64,000 nt of DNA, from assembly GCF_003148495.1 (NCBI RefSeq), contig NZ_QGGH01000004.1:248001-312000 (forward strand), given 5' to 3'. The stretch comes from Mesorhizobium loti (GTDB lineage: Bacteria > Pseudomonadota > Alphaproteobacteria > Rhizobiales > Rhizobiaceae). The position numbers were made by a program, and so were the translations under genes. Positions 17,604 to 26,936 of the stretch are shown one piece after another; position 1 is the first letter of the stretch, and each line of letters begins with the position of its first letter. The notes under the pieces are model-generated. The model was not told where the DNA came from, did not search any database, and saw nothing but the letters and a program-made list of their open reading frames with translations.

Positions 17604-19358
17604 TCACGGCATCAACTGATACTCATAAAGCTTCTGATAGAGCCCGCCCTGCTTGAGCAAGCTCTTGTGCGGGCCGCTTTCCATCACCTTGCCGGCTTCG
17701 AGCACCACGATGGTGTCGGCCTGGTGCACGGTCGACAGACGGTGCGCGATGACGATCGTCGTGCGCCCTTCCGTCAATTGCTGCAGCGCATCGCGAAACA
17801 GCGCTTCCGATTCGGCGTCGAGTGCGCTGGTCGCTTCATCCAAGAGCAGGATCTCGGCATTGCGCAGCATGGCGCGTGCGATCGAGATCCGTTGGCGCTG
17901 TCCGCCGGACAGCAGCGCGCCGTTCTCACCCACTTCGGTGTCGTAGCCCTTCGCCTGCGCGCGGATGAAATCGTGCGCGTTGGCCGCCTTGGCGGCGGCG
18001 ATCACTTCATCGTCGGTCGCGTCCTGACGCCCAAGCCGGATGTTGTGCATGATCGTGCCGGCAAACAGAAACGTGTCCTGGCTGACATAGGCGATCTTTT
18101 CCCGCAGCGACGCCAGCGTCGCATGGGAAATGTCCTGGCCGTCGAACAGCACCTTGCCGCTCTGCGGGTCGTACATGCGCATGATCAGGTTCAGAACAGT
18201 CGACTTGCCGCCGCCGGAAGGCCCGACCAGCGCCGTCATCTTGCCGGGCGCAAGGGTCAGGTCGAACCGGTTCAACACCGGCGGGCCATTCTGGTAGGCG
18301 AAGCTGATGGCGTCGAACCGGATCTCGCCCGGTCCGGCCAGAAGCGGCTTTGCATCCGGCTTCTCGGCCAGCGTCAGCGGCTCGTCGGCCAGCTGGAACA
18401 TCATGCGCACGCCGACAATGCCGCTCTCCAGTGAGATGCGCACGCGGGCAAGGCGCTTTGCCGGTTCGTAGGCGAGCAGCAGCGCCGCGATGAAGGCCAT
18501 GATGCCGCCCGGTGTCTGGCCGCCCTCCAGCACCAGAAGGCCGCTGACCAGCACGGCGCCCGCGATTGCCAGCCCGGCGAGCGTCTCCATCACCGGACTG
18601 GTGATCGCTTCCAGCGAAGCGATGTTGTTGGCCCTGTCCTCGACGTCCGACACGGCCTTGAACATGCGCTTGCGCATCATGCCTTCGAGGTTGAAGGATT
18701 TGACCACGCGCACGCCGATTGCGGTTTCCTGCATCACCTGCACGATCTGACCGACCGAGCGGAACTCCATTGCGGCGAACTTGCGAACACGCTTCAGGAT
18801 GCGGTTGACCCCGTAGATAGCCAAGGGGCCGACGATGAAGCAAATCAGGGACAGCGACGGCTCCTGCACGATCATGACCAGCACCAGGGCAATCAAGGTC
18901 ACCAGATCCCGCACATAGGAGGTGACGATGAGGTCGAGCACGTTGCGCGCCGCCTGGGCATTGTTGGTCATGCGGGTGATCAGGTCGGATGACGAGGTCG
19001 AATGATAGAACTCGATGCCTTGCGCCAGGACGCGATCGTAGATCTTGCGCTGCCGCTCGGCGATGATGGCGTTGCCAACCCGGCTCATGCAGTAGGCCTG
19101 GACGAAATTGGCGATGCCCTTGACGATGAAGATCACGGCGACCGCCACGGCAATCATGTTGACGCGTTCGATCCTTTTATCGATCACGAATTCATTGGTG
19201 ATTTCGCGCAGGATCCAGGCGCTGGCAGCCGTCGTGCCGGCCACCACCAGCATCGACAGTATGGCGGCGCCGTATCCAAACATATGTTGGCGGAAGGATT
19301 CCCGAAGCAACCTCGCAACGAGGCGCTGGTTTTCCGTCGAGCGGAAGAAACGAAACAA
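17604..19358 (-). CDS. MsbA-like ABC exporter (fused membrane and ATPase domains)
   Basis: Half-transporter of 584 residues that should work as a homodimer exporting a lipid or hydrophobic compound. The N-terminal ~330 residues have six hydrophobic segments (for example ILSMLVVAGTTAASAWIL). The ATPase domain has Walker A GPSGGGKST, the signature LSGGQRQR, Walker B EILLLDEATSALD and the H-loop VIAHRLSTV. Similarity is to MsbA/lipid flippase-type exporters, but no lipopolysaccharide genes are adjacent. Transcribed away from the deaminase gene at 19529. Confidence 0.88.
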   Translation of the reverse strand: MFRFFRSTENQRLVARLLRESFRQHMFGYGAAILSMLVVAGTTAASAWILREITNEFVIDKRIERVNMIAVAVAVIFIVKGIANFVQAYCMSRVGNAIIAERQRKIYDRVLAQGIEFYHSTSSSDLITRMTNNAQAARNVLDLIVTSYVRDLVTLIALVLVMIVQEPSLSLICFIVGPLAIYGVNRILKRVRKFAAMEFRSVGQIVQVMQETAIGVRVVKSFNLEGMMRKRMFKAVSDVEDRANNIASLEAITSPVMETLAGLAIAGAVLVSGLLVLEGGQTPGGIMAFIAALLLAYEPAKRLARVRISLESGIVGVRMMFQLADEPLTLAEKPDAKPLLAGPGEIRFDAISFAYQNGPPVLNRFDLTLAPGKMTALVGPSGGGKSTVLNLIMRMYDPQSGKVLFDGQDISHATLASLREKIAYVSQDTFLFAGTIMHNIRLGRQDATDDEVIAAAKAANAHDFIRAQAKGYDTEVGENGALLSGGQRQRISIARAMLRNAEILLLDEATSALDAESEALFRDALQQLTEGRTTIVIAHRLSTVHQADTIVVLEAGKVMESGPHKSLLKQGGLYQKLYEYQLMP

Positions 19359-19528
19359 ACGGCGGATCCTTGAAACCGGGACAATGAAGGCGGCTTATAG
19401 AGGGAGTTGCGGCCGGATGGAACCATCCGCGGCCGCCGCGGACAAACCGCTGTTGCAAGAGGCATCGACGGGATGCGATTTTCAGCCTCGGTTACATCGG
19501 ATGATTCTTTTGACGGGGATGACGACAG

Positions 19529-20809
19529 ATGGATTTCGACCTTATCGTTCGCGGCGGCACACTGCCTGATGGCAGGGTTGCCGACATCGGCATCAGCGGC
19601 GAGACGATCGCGGCGATCGAGCCTGCTCTGCAAGGCTCTGCGCGGACCGAGGTTGACGTCCGTGGCAATCTGGTCTCGCCGCCCTTCGTCGATCCGCATT
19701 TCCACATGGACGCGACGCTCTCCTACGGCATTCCGCGCATCAACGCGTCGGGCACGCTGCTCGAAGGCATTTCGCTGTGGGGCGAATTGAAGCCGCTTTT
19801 GACGCATGAGGCGGTGCGCGACCGCGCGCTTGCCTACTGCGACTGGGCGGTGTCGATGGGCCTGCTCGCCATCCGCACCCATGTCGATGTCTGCGACGAC
19901 CGCCTGCTGGCGGTCGAGGCGCTGCTCGAGGTCAAGAAGACGGTCGCCCCCTACATCGATCTGCAACTGGTCGCTTTCCCGCAGGACGGGTTTTATCGCT
20001 CGCCGACGGCACGGGAGAACACCATCCGCGCCTTGGACATGGGCGTCGATATTGTCGGCGGCATCCCGCATTTTGAGCGCACCATGGCCGACGGCACGCG
20101 CTCGGTAACGGAGTTGTGCGAGATCGCGGCCAGGCGTGGCCTGATGGTCGACCTGCATTGCGACGAGACCGATGATCCGCTGTCGCGTCACATCGAACAG
20201 CTTGCCTATGAGACGCAGCGCCTTGGTCTGCACGGCAAGGTCGCCGGCTCGCACCTCACTTCGATGCATTCGATGGACAATTACTATGTTTCGAAGCTGC
20301 TGCCGTTGATTGCCGAGGCGGGCGTCTCGGTCATTCCCAATCCGCTGATCAACATCATGCTGCAGGGCCGCCACGACACCTTCCCGAAGCGCCGCGGCCT
20401 GACCCGGGTCAAGGAGATGCTGGCGCTTGGCATTCGCGTCGGCTGGGGCCAGGATTGCGTGCTCGATCCTTGGTATTCGCTGGGCACCGCCGACATGCTC
20501 GACGTCGCCTTCATGGGCCTGCATGTAGCGCAAATGTCGAGCCCGGCCGACATGGCGCGCTGCTTCGACATGGTCACAAACGTCAATGCCGCGATCATGG
20601 GCCTCGATCATCTTGGCCTGGCGGTCGGCAAGCGCGCCAGCCTTGTCGTCCTCGACGCCGGCAATCCGATCGAGGCCTTGCGCCTGCGCGCCGAACGCCT
20701 GTGTGTCATCGCCAGTGGCAAGGTGGTGGCGGAGCGGACGAAGCAGGAGACCAGGCTGTCCATCGGTGGAAGGCCGGGAATGGTGAACCGGCGGCACGTA
20801 TCCAGCTAG
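19529..20809 (+). CDS. codA: CodA-type cytosine deaminase, predicted 5-methylcytosine-active variant
   Basis: Metal-dependent deaminase of the amidohydrolase superfamily, 426 residues like E. coli CodA. Ligand and catalytic positions are visible: PPFVDPHFHMDAT (H57, H59), FPQDG (Q152 region), DLHCDETDD (H210, E213), SHLTSMHS (H242) and WGQDCVLDPWY with metal ligand D309. The next residue, Cys310, aligns with Asp314 of E. coli CodA. In characterised homologues lacking that aspartate the enzyme accepts 5-methylcytosine, so thymine production is predicted. The stop codon lies within the end of a RIME-like repeat. Confidence 0.85.
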   Translation: MDFDLIVRGGTLPDGRVADIGISGETIAAIEPALQGSARTEVDVRGNLVSPPFVDPHFHMDATLSYGIPRINASGTLLEGISLWGELKPLLTHEAVRDRALAYCDWAVSMGLLAIRTHVDVCDDRLLAVEALLEVKKTVAPYIDLQLVAFPQDGFYRSPTARENTIRALDMGVDIVGGIPHFERTMADGTRSVTELCEIAARRGLMVDLHCDETDDPLSRHIEQLAYETQRLGLHGKVAGSHLTSMHSMDNYYVSKLLPLIAEAGVSVIPNPLINIMLQGRHDTFPKRRGLTRVKEMLALGIRVGWGQDCVLDPWYSLGTADMLDVAFMGLHVAQMSSPADMARCFDMVTNVNAAIMGLDHLGLAVGKRASLVVLDAGNPIEALRLRAERLCVIASGKVVAERTKQETRLSIGGRPGMVNRRHVSS

Positions 20810-20935
20810 AGCGGTTCACCGTTTCGCGGAAACGGTGAACCACTCCTAGCTCTTTGTTTTGACGCAATTCCCAAGGGAAAGCGCTATGCGCTTTTCCCGG
20901 GAAAACCGTTTCACACTTTCCTGGTATTGCTCTAG
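20806..20935. repeat. RIME-like rhizobial intergenic mosaic element
   Basis: Bounded by CTAGAGC (20806-20812) and GCTCTAG (20929-20935). Inside are two hairpins: 13-base arms at 20813-20825 and 20829-20841 (GGTTCACCGTTTC with its complement), and GGGAAAGCGC/GCGCTTTTCCC around 20875-20898. This two-palindrome design is that of rhizobial RIME elements. Its left end supplies the TAG stop of the deaminase gene. Confidence 0.75.
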
Positions 20936-21044
20936 ATACAGCCGATTCCCGGCGCTGGTCTTACCCATTGCCCGAATTCTCCTCGTCAAAGCCGCCGCTT
21001 CCGTCTACGACGCGGCTTATATTGGGGGAGGAATCGGGATCGGC

Positions 21045-21968
21045 ATGACGCAGCCCGTGGCGCAGAATTCGACGATCAGGAACGTGCTTTTGGCCGGCAT
21101 TCTGCTGATGCTGGCCGGCGACTTCCTGTTTGCGCTGAATGACGCGATGGGCAAGTGGCTGGTCGCCAGTTTCTCCGTCGGCCAGGTCGTGCTGATCCGC
21201 TCCATCGGCGCCTTCTTCGTGCTTGGCCCGATGATCGCCCATCAGGGCACGGCCAAGCTGTTTCGCATGGAACGCCTGGAGCTGCAGCTGCTGCGCGTGG
21301 TGATGACCACGCTCGACACCGCGCTCTTCTATGCCGCCGTGGTCTATCTGCCGCTTGCCGATGTGATGAGTTTCTACATGGCCGGGCCGATCTACGTTGC
21401 GGCACTCTCGCATCTCTTGCTTGGCGAAAAGGTCGGCTGGCGCCGCTGGATGGCCATCCTGCTCGGCTTCTGCGGTGTGCTGATCATGCTGAAACCGTCC
21501 TCGGCGGCGTTCTCGCTGTCATCGGGCTTTGCGCTGGTGGGCAGCATCTCCTTCGCCTTCGCCATCATCCTCAACCGCCGGCTGCGCGGCACCAGCGACA
21601 CAAATCTGGTGACATGGCAGACCATCGGCACGCTGCTGGTCGGCGGGGTGCTGACCATCGGCGCCTGGCAGACGCCATCGGCACTCGATCTCGGCGCCAT
21701 GCTGCTGCTCGGCATCGTCTCCTGCGGCGCCCATCTGATGATCACCAGGGCGCTCAAGCTGGCGCCGGCCTCGACGCTGGCGCCGCTGCACTACACGCTG
21801 CTCCTGTGGGCGGTGGTCTTCGGGCTGGTGTTCTTCGGCGACGTTCCAGGCCCGCGCATCCTGATCGGCTCGGGCATCGTCGTTCTGGCCGGCATGTTCA
21901 TCTTCCACCGCCAGAAAGTGGTCGAAACCGCGGTGCCGCCGGAGAACGTGCCGAAGGGCGTGAATTAG
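21045..21968 (+). CDS. DMT-superfamily (EamA) transporter
   Basis: Ten-segment inner-membrane transporter of 307 residues with two EamA halves (opening ILLMLAGDFLFALNDAMGKWL; second half SSGFALVGSISFAFAIIL). A long frame extends upstream, but the ATG at 21045 has a strong ribosome site GGGGGAGGAA and the family's normal N-terminus; the upstream part reads through the RIME element. It follows the deaminase gene on the same strand, so a role in nucleobase movement is conceivable but not shown. It converges on the phosphotransferase gene seven bases away. Confidence 0.82.
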   Translation: MTQPVAQNSTIRNVLLAGILLMLAGDFLFALNDAMGKWLVASFSVGQVVLIRSIGAFFVLGPMIAHQGTAKLFRMERLELQLLRVVMTTLDTALFYAAVVYLPLADVMSFYMAGPIYVAALSHLLLGEKVGWRRWMAILLGFCGVLIMLKPSSAAFSLSSGFALVGSISFAFAIILNRRLRGTSDTNLVTWQTIGTLLVGGVLTIGAWQTPSALDLGAMLLLGIVSCGAHLMITRALKLAPASTLAPLHYTLLLWAVVFGLVFFGDVPGPRILIGSGIVVLAGMFIFHRQKVVETAVPPENVPKGVN

Positions 21969-21975
21969 TCCAGGC

Positions 21976-22875
21976 TCAGCCCTGACGTATCGCCGCCAGG
22001 TGCCGTGAGAATTCAGGCGTCTCCATCAGCGCCTTGCAGCGCGCAAATCGCCCATCGGCATAGGCGCGGAAATCGTCGACCGGGTTGTTGTTGGCGAGCT
22101 GGATCAGCCCCCACAGCGTCCACAACAGATCGCACATCGCCTTGTGGATGACGATGCGGCCGCGCTCCACCGGCCTGGCCTCGCCGCCGAAATAGGCGCG
22201 CATCATCTCTTCATCCTGCATCGTGTCGAATTTGCCTTCCACGCTGAGGTCGCCAAGGTCCCAGAGCGGGTCATTCATGCCCGAATATTCCCAGTCGACG
22301 ATCCACATCCGCTCACCCGTATCGAGAAAGTTTTCGCACAGCGGATCGCAGTGGCAGGCGACGAGCGGCAGCGGATGGGCGGCCAGCGCCGACCGCACTG
22401 TCTCGGCCTCGCGCACGACGTCGTGATAGCCGGCGGGCAGGGCGACATCCTTGGTCGACAGCACCTTGAGGTAGTCGTCGATCATCGCAAACAGTTCGAA
22501 GCGGAAGGGAAACACCGCGCCTGAAGCGTGCAGCTTGCGGAAGGCCTCGCCGGCGCGGGCCGGGCTGCCAGGCCGAACCTTGAATTTTTCCGGCGACATC
22601 GTCTCGGCGCCGGCGATGAAACGCGTCACCATGATGCCGGTGCCGGGGTCGACATGCAACACTTCGGGGCTGACCCCTGCTTTTGCCGCTTCGCGCGCGG
22701 CCACCGCTTCGTTGGCCCGGTTGATGTATTCTTCGGTGCCCTTGCCGGGAATGCGCAGGCAGAATTCGCCGGCCTTGAAAACCAGGTTGGTGAGGCCGCC
22801 GAGCCGTTCCAGCGGCCCGTTGTAGCCGGCCAGCATCGGAATGGCGTCCAGTGTTGCCCGCGCCTCGTCTGTCAC
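21976..22875 (-). CDS. Choline/ethanolamine-kinase-like phosphotransferase (first copy)
   Basis: ATP-dependent small-molecule kinase of the APH/choline kinase fold, 299 residues. Catalytic motif HCDPLCENFL (HxDxxxxN) and metal motif IVDWEYSGMNDPLWDLGDLS are intact, as is the N-terminal nucleotide-site region GGLTNLVFKAG. A related but clearly different copy is at 26049 (HNDLLPANIL, LIDFEYAGFN). Together with the dimethylglycine-dehydrogenase-like gene nearby, a choline-like or other amino alcohol is the most likely substrate; this is inference. Divergent from the methyltransferase at 22982. Confidence 0.82.
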   Translation of the reverse strand: MTDEARATLDAIPMLAGYNGPLERLGGLTNLVFKAGEFCLRIPGKGTEEYINRANEAVAAREAAKAGVSPEVLHVDPGTGIMVTRFIAGAETMSPEKFKVRPGSPARAGEAFRKLHASGAVFPFRFELFAMIDDYLKVLSTKDVALPAGYHDVVREAETVRSALAAHPLPLVACHCDPLCENFLDTGERMWIVDWEYSGMNDPLWDLGDLSVEGKFDTMQDEEMMRAYFGGEARPVERGRIVIHKAMCDLLWTLWGLIQLANNNPVDDFRAYADGRFARCKALMETPEFSRHLAAIRQG

Positions 22876-22981
22876 CGTGCCTGCGCCCCCACGCTGTTAT
22901 TTGTCGCAGCGACGGTTCCACAATTTTCGTGCTTTGGCTATCATCCGATTGAGGGTTCACAGATTGGCGGATAGGACAAAA

Positions 22982-23614
22982 GTGGCGGACAGCAAACATC
23001 AGGGCGCACTCGCCGAGGCCTACGCGGCGAAGCGGCCGGAGGAAGTCGCCGCGCTCTACGACCGCTGGTCGCAAACCTATGATGCCGACATGTCGGCCGC
23101 CGGCTATCGCCATCCAACGATCTGCCTCGCGTTGCTGGCGCGCCATTTGCCGCGCGGTGCCGCACCGCTGCTCGATGCGGGAGCTGGCACCGGGCTGATC
23201 GGCGAATGGTTGAACATTGCCGGCTACCCCCAGGTCGAGGCACTCGACATTTCTGAAGGCATGCTGGCCCAGGCCGCACGCAAGGGCGTCTATTCGGCGC
23301 TTCATTGCCTGGCGCTGGGCGGACAACTGCCCTTTGCCGACGATGCCTATGCCGGAGTGATCTCGGCCGGCGTCTTCACCTCCGGCCATGTCGGCACTGA
23401 GGGACTGGACGAACTGATCCGCATCTGCCGGCCGGGCGGAGTGATCGTGCTGACGGTCAAGAACACACTGTGGGAAGTGGGCTTTGCCGCGCGCATCGCC
23501 GAGCTGGAGGCGCAAGGCCTCTTCACTCGCGTCGAGGAAACGCGTCCTTACGTCTCGATGCCGGGCGAGGCCGACACCGTGCCCAGCCGCGGTCTCGCGC
23601 TGCGCGTGAACTAG
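22982..23614 (+). CDS. Class I SAM-dependent methyltransferase
   Basis: A 210-residue methyltransferase with the Rossmann SAM-site motif LLDAGAGTGLIGEWL, followed by ALDISEGMLAQA and the post-motif PFADDAYAGVISAGVF. The closing half has RPGGVIVLTVKNTLW. The start is taken as the GTG at 22982; a TTG slightly upstream is possible, and the open frame further upstream overlaps the promoter of the divergent kinase. Its stop codon overlaps the stop of the convergent flavoenzyme gene. The methyl acceptor is unknown. Confidence 0.78.
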   Translation: MADSKHQGALAEAYAAKRPEEVAALYDRWSQTYDADMSAAGYRHPTICLALLARHLPRGAAPLLDAGAGTGLIGEWLNIAGYPQVEALDISEGMLAQAARKGVYSALHCLALGGQLPFADDAYAGVISAGVFTSGHVGTEGLDELIRICRPGGVIVLTVKNTLWEVGFAARIAELEAQGLFTRVEETRPYVSMPGEADTVPSRGLALRVN

Positions 23615-26052
23615 GCTTTCACTCTCTCCGCTGCCGGATCGTACATCGGCTCGAGATGGATCTTGGCCGGCGTCCGCTCCATTGCGACCACCAGTTCATA
23701 GTCGCCCGAGGCGAGAAAATCGTCGCTCACCCCATCGGCGTTGCGCACATAGCCGTAGCCGATGTTCATGCCCAGCGTGTAGCCATAGCCGCCGCTGGTG
23801 AGATAACCGACCGGCTCGCCATCGCGCAGGATCGTCTCGCGGCCGAGCAGCACGATCTCCGGATCATCGACCGTGAAGCCGGCAAAGCGCTTCTTCAACG
23901 CCGTGCCGCTGGCCGTCTCAAGCGCGCGCCGTCCGATGAAATCCGTGTTCTTGCGCAGCTTGACCGCCCAGCCGAGCCCGGCTTCCTGCGGCGTGTCGTT
24001 GGGCGTGATGTCGGAGCCCCAGGCGCGATAGCCCTTTTCCAGCCGCAGCGATTCCAAGGCACGATAGCCGACCGGGCGGATGTCGTGCTTTTTGCCTGCC
24101 GCCATAAGCGCGTCGAAGACTTCGCCGGTGGCCGCGATCGGCACATGCAGTTCCCAGCCGAGCTCGCCGACATAGGTGACGCGCAGCGCCCGAATGGTGT
24201 GGCCGGCGATGGCAATCTCACGCACGTGGCCGAATGGGAATGCGGCGTTCGACACGTCAGTGTCGGTCACTGCCGCAAGCACATCGCGTGCCCGAGGACC
24301 CATCAGCGACAGCGTGCCGAAGTCTTCGGTGACATCGACAAGCGTGGCCTTGAGCCCCTCGCCGATATGGTCGCCGATCCACGAGGAATCATGCGTGCGG
24401 AAGCCTGTTCCGGTGACGATGTAGAATGTCTCTTCGGCCAGCCGCGCCACTGTCAGATCAGCCTCGATGCCGCCGCGTGTGTTGAGAAGCTGGGTGTAGG
24501 TCAGTCGGCCGACCGGCTTGCTGACGTCGTTGGCGCAGATCCAGTCCAGCGCCTTCAGCGCGTCGGGCCCGCTCAGCTCGTATTTGGCGAAGGAGGATTG
24601 ATCGAAGATGCCAACCTTTTCGCGCACATGCCGGTGTTCGTCGCCGACCGCCGCGAACCAGTTCTGCCGGCCCATCGAATAGATGTCCCGGGGTTCGATG
24701 CCTTGCGGTGCGAACCAGTTCGGCCGCTCCCATCCGAGCTTCGAGCCGAACACGGCATTTTGCTGCTTCAGCCTGTCGTAGAGCGGCGAGACGATGCGGG
24801 GTCGCCCGCTGGCATACTCCTCATGCGGGAAGCCGATCGTATAGTGCTTGCCATAGGCCTCCAGCGTGCGATCGCAGACCCACTGCCGGTCGCGGTGCAG
24901 GTTGGAAAAGCGCCTGATGTCGACCACCCACAGGTCGAGCGGCGCCTCGCCATCGACCACCCATTGCGCCAGCACCCAGCCGGCGCCACCGCCCGAGGCG
25001 ATACCGAAGGCATTGAAGCCGGCGCCGACGAACATGTTAGCGCATTCGGGCGCTGTGCCGAGAATGAAATTGCCGTCCGGCGTAAAACTCTCCGGCCCGT
25101 TGATCATCTGCTTGACGCCGACGGTTTCCAGCGCCGGCACACGCGCGATCGCTTGCATCATATGTTGTTCGAAATGGTCGTAATCGTCGTCGAACAGCCG
25201 GAACTCCCAATCGTTGGGGACGTCCCCGGTCGTCCAGGCCTGCGGGTTCGGCTCATAGCCGCCCATCACCAGCCCGCCGACCTCCTCCTTGAAATAGGTT
25301 CGCCGGTCCGGGTCGCGGATGGTCGGCGCGTCGGTCGCCAGTCCGTCGATCTTCTCGGTGATGATGTACTGGTGCTTCACCGGCTGCAGCGGCACGTTGA
25401 TGCCGGCAAGCGCTCCGACCTGCCGCGCCCATTGGCCGGCGCAGTTGACCACCTTATCGCAGGTGATGTCGCCCTCACTGGTCTTCACCACGGTGATGCG
25501 GCCGTCCTTCATCTCGAAGCCGGTGACACGGACATCCTCGAACAGTTTGGCGCCATGCATGCGTGCGCCCTTGGCCAATGACTGCGTGATATCGGAGGGG
25601 CTCGCCTGACCATCGGTCGGCAGCCAGGAGGCGCCGACGAGATCGCCGGTTTCCATGAGCGGCCACATGGCCTTGACCTCCGCCGGCGACAGCAACTGCA
25701 TGTCCATGCCGAAGCTTCTTGCCGTCGTCGCCAATCTTTTGTGCTCGGTCCAGCGGTCGGCATTGGTGGCGAGCCTGAGGCACCCGGTCATCTTCCAGCC
25801 GGTGGCAAGGCCGGTCTCGGCCTCCAGCCCCTTGTAGAGGTCGACGGAGTACTTCAGCACGCGGGTGATCGAAGCTGACGAGCGCAGCTGGCCGACAAGG
25901 CCGGCGGCATGCCAGGTCGAGCCCGAAGTCAGCTTGCCCTGCTCCAGCAGCACCACGTCGGCCTTGTGGTCGCGTGCCAAATGATAGGCCGTCGAACAGC
26001 CGATAATGCCGCCGCCGATGACGACGATGGCGGCCTGGCTCGGCAATGTCAT
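23611..26052 (-). CDS. Dimethylglycine/sarcosine dehydrogenase-like FAD + GcvT fusion
   Basis: Two-part demethylating enzyme of 813 residues. The N-terminal ~380 residues are a DAO-type FAD domain (IVVIGGGIIGCSTAYHLA) with LTSGSTWHAAGL; H48 there aligns with the histidine that binds FAD covalently in dimethylglycine dehydrogenase. The C-terminal ~400 residues are a GcvT/folate-binding domain (VTYVGELGWELHVP, LRLEKGYRAWGSDI). Such enzymes oxidise an N-methyl group and pass the carbon to tetrahydrofolate. The ATG overlaps the stop of the upstream kinase gene by four bases (ATGA), so the two act together. The true substrate may differ from dimethylglycine. Confidence 0.85.
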   Translation of the reverse strand: MTLPSQAAIVVIGGGIIGCSTAYHLARDHKADVVLLEQGKLTSGSTWHAAGLVGQLRSSASITRVLKYSVDLYKGLEAETGLATGWKMTGCLRLATNADRWTEHKRLATTARSFGMDMQLLSPAEVKAMWPLMETGDLVGASWLPTDGQASPSDITQSLAKGARMHGAKLFEDVRVTGFEMKDGRITVVKTSEGDITCDKVVNCAGQWARQVGALAGINVPLQPVKHQYIITEKIDGLATDAPTIRDPDRRTYFKEEVGGLVMGGYEPNPQAWTTGDVPNDWEFRLFDDDYDHFEQHMMQAIARVPALETVGVKQMINGPESFTPDGNFILGTAPECANMFVGAGFNAFGIASGGGAGWVLAQWVVDGEAPLDLWVVDIRRFSNLHRDRQWVCDRTLEAYGKHYTIGFPHEEYASGRPRIVSPLYDRLKQQNAVFGSKLGWERPNWFAPQGIEPRDIYSMGRQNWFAAVGDEHRHVREKVGIFDQSSFAKYELSGPDALKALDWICANDVSKPVGRLTYTQLLNTRGGIEADLTVARLAEETFYIVTGTGFRTHDSSWIGDHIGEGLKATLVDVTEDFGTLSLMGPRARDVLAAVTDTDVSNAAFPFGHVREIAIAGHTIRALRVTYVGELGWELHVPIAATGEVFDALMAAGKKHDIRPVGYRALESLRLEKGYRAWGSDITPNDTPQEAGLGWAVKLRKNTDFIGRRALETASGTALKKRFAGFTVDDPEIVLLGRETILRDGEPVGYLTSGGYGYTLGMNIGYGYVRNADGVSDDFLASGDYELVVAMERTPAKIHLEPMYDPAAERVKA

Positions 26053-26936
26053 GATTTCTGTATCCCGTACTTCGTTCTGTAGTTTTCCAGCGCGCCTTCG
26101 AGCCGCGTCAGGTTTTCCTCGGTGTAGGCGACGTAGTCGATGCCGGGCGCGTCGAGATAGAGCTCGGACACCATGCTCCACATCGCCTCGCGCAGCAGCG
26201 AAGCGCATTGCATGGCCGCGTGCGAACGGCGGATCGCTTCGTCCGGTTCCTTCATGAAATAGGCGGTCAGGAAGGCGAAGGATTCCTCGTCGCTCATGCC
26301 GGCGTTGGAGGCCACGCCGGCGAGGTCGAACATCGCCGTGTTGAAGCCGGCATATTCGAAGTCGATCAGCCACAACCTGTTGCCGTCGTCGAGAATGTTG
26401 GCCGGCAAAAGATCATTGTGGCCAAAAACGATCGGCAGCAGTTTCTGCGCGCGCTCCAGTTCGTCGGCCAGCGTCAGCAGGCGCGGCAAGTCGCTGCGCT
26501 TGCGGCTGCCACCTTCTTCAAGCGTGCGCGCATAGTCGCGAATGACGTGGAACACCCAGAACATGAAGCCGGCGCCCGAGATGTGATTGGGCATCTCCCG
26601 GTGGAAGCCGCGCATCAGGGCCGCGACGCGGCCGAGATTGGCCCGCACGTCCTCGGCGAGATAGGTCTTGGCGCCGAGAAACTCCGTCACCAAGATGCCC
26701 GGTTCGGCATGGCGGACGGCTGGCGCGAAACCGGCGGCATGCGCCGCCCGCGCCGTCATCACCTCGCGCTCGCGAAAGACATGGTGGAACGGATAGTCCT
26801 TGCCGAAGCGCACGACATGTTTGCCCGCCGCGTCCGTGACGACATAATTGGCATTGCTCAGGCCGCCCGGCAGCGGCGCAATCTCAATGCTGCCGGTCCA
26901 GCAAGGCAGGGCGCGGATGCGGTCTTCGGCAATCAC
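26049..26936 (-). CDS. Choline-kinase-like phosphotransferase (second copy)
   Basis: A 295-residue APH/choline-kinase-fold enzyme with HNDLLPANIL and LIDFEYAGFNTAMFDLAG as catalytic and metal motifs, and LPGGLSNANYVV at the nucleotide site. The GTG at 26936 is chosen as start: it has AGGAAT upstream and avoids a non-conserved 62-residue extension. It is the first gene of a two-gene operon with the FAD/GcvT fusion and is divergent from the DeoR regulator. LicA-like choline kinases are the closest recognised group. Confidence 0.82.
   Translation of the reverse strand: MIAEDRIRALPCWTGSIEIAPLPGGLSNANYVVTDAAGKHVVRFGKDYPFHHVFREREVMTARAAHAAGFAPAVRHAEPGILVTEFLGAKTYLAEDVRANLGRVAALMRGFHREMPNHISGAGFMFWVFHVIRDYARTLEEGGSRKRSDLPRLLTLADELERAQKLLPIVFGHNDLLPANILDDGNRLWLIDFEYAGFNTAMFDLAGVASNAGMSDEESFAFLTAYFMKEPDEAIRRSHAAMQCASLLREAMWSMVSELYLDAPGIDYVAYTEENLTRLEGALENYRTKYGIQKS

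Noticed and set aside
19184..20797. 537-residue minus-strand frame opposite the cytosine deaminase
   Set aside because: Antisense shadow of codA with arginine/aspartate-rich low-complexity content; the end merges out of frame with the ABC transporter gene.
23611..26052. Two separate genes or a frameshifted fusion in the FAD/GcvT protein
   Set aside because: The frame is continuous and the FAD-GcvT order is the normal architecture of dimethylglycine and sarcosine dehydrogenases.
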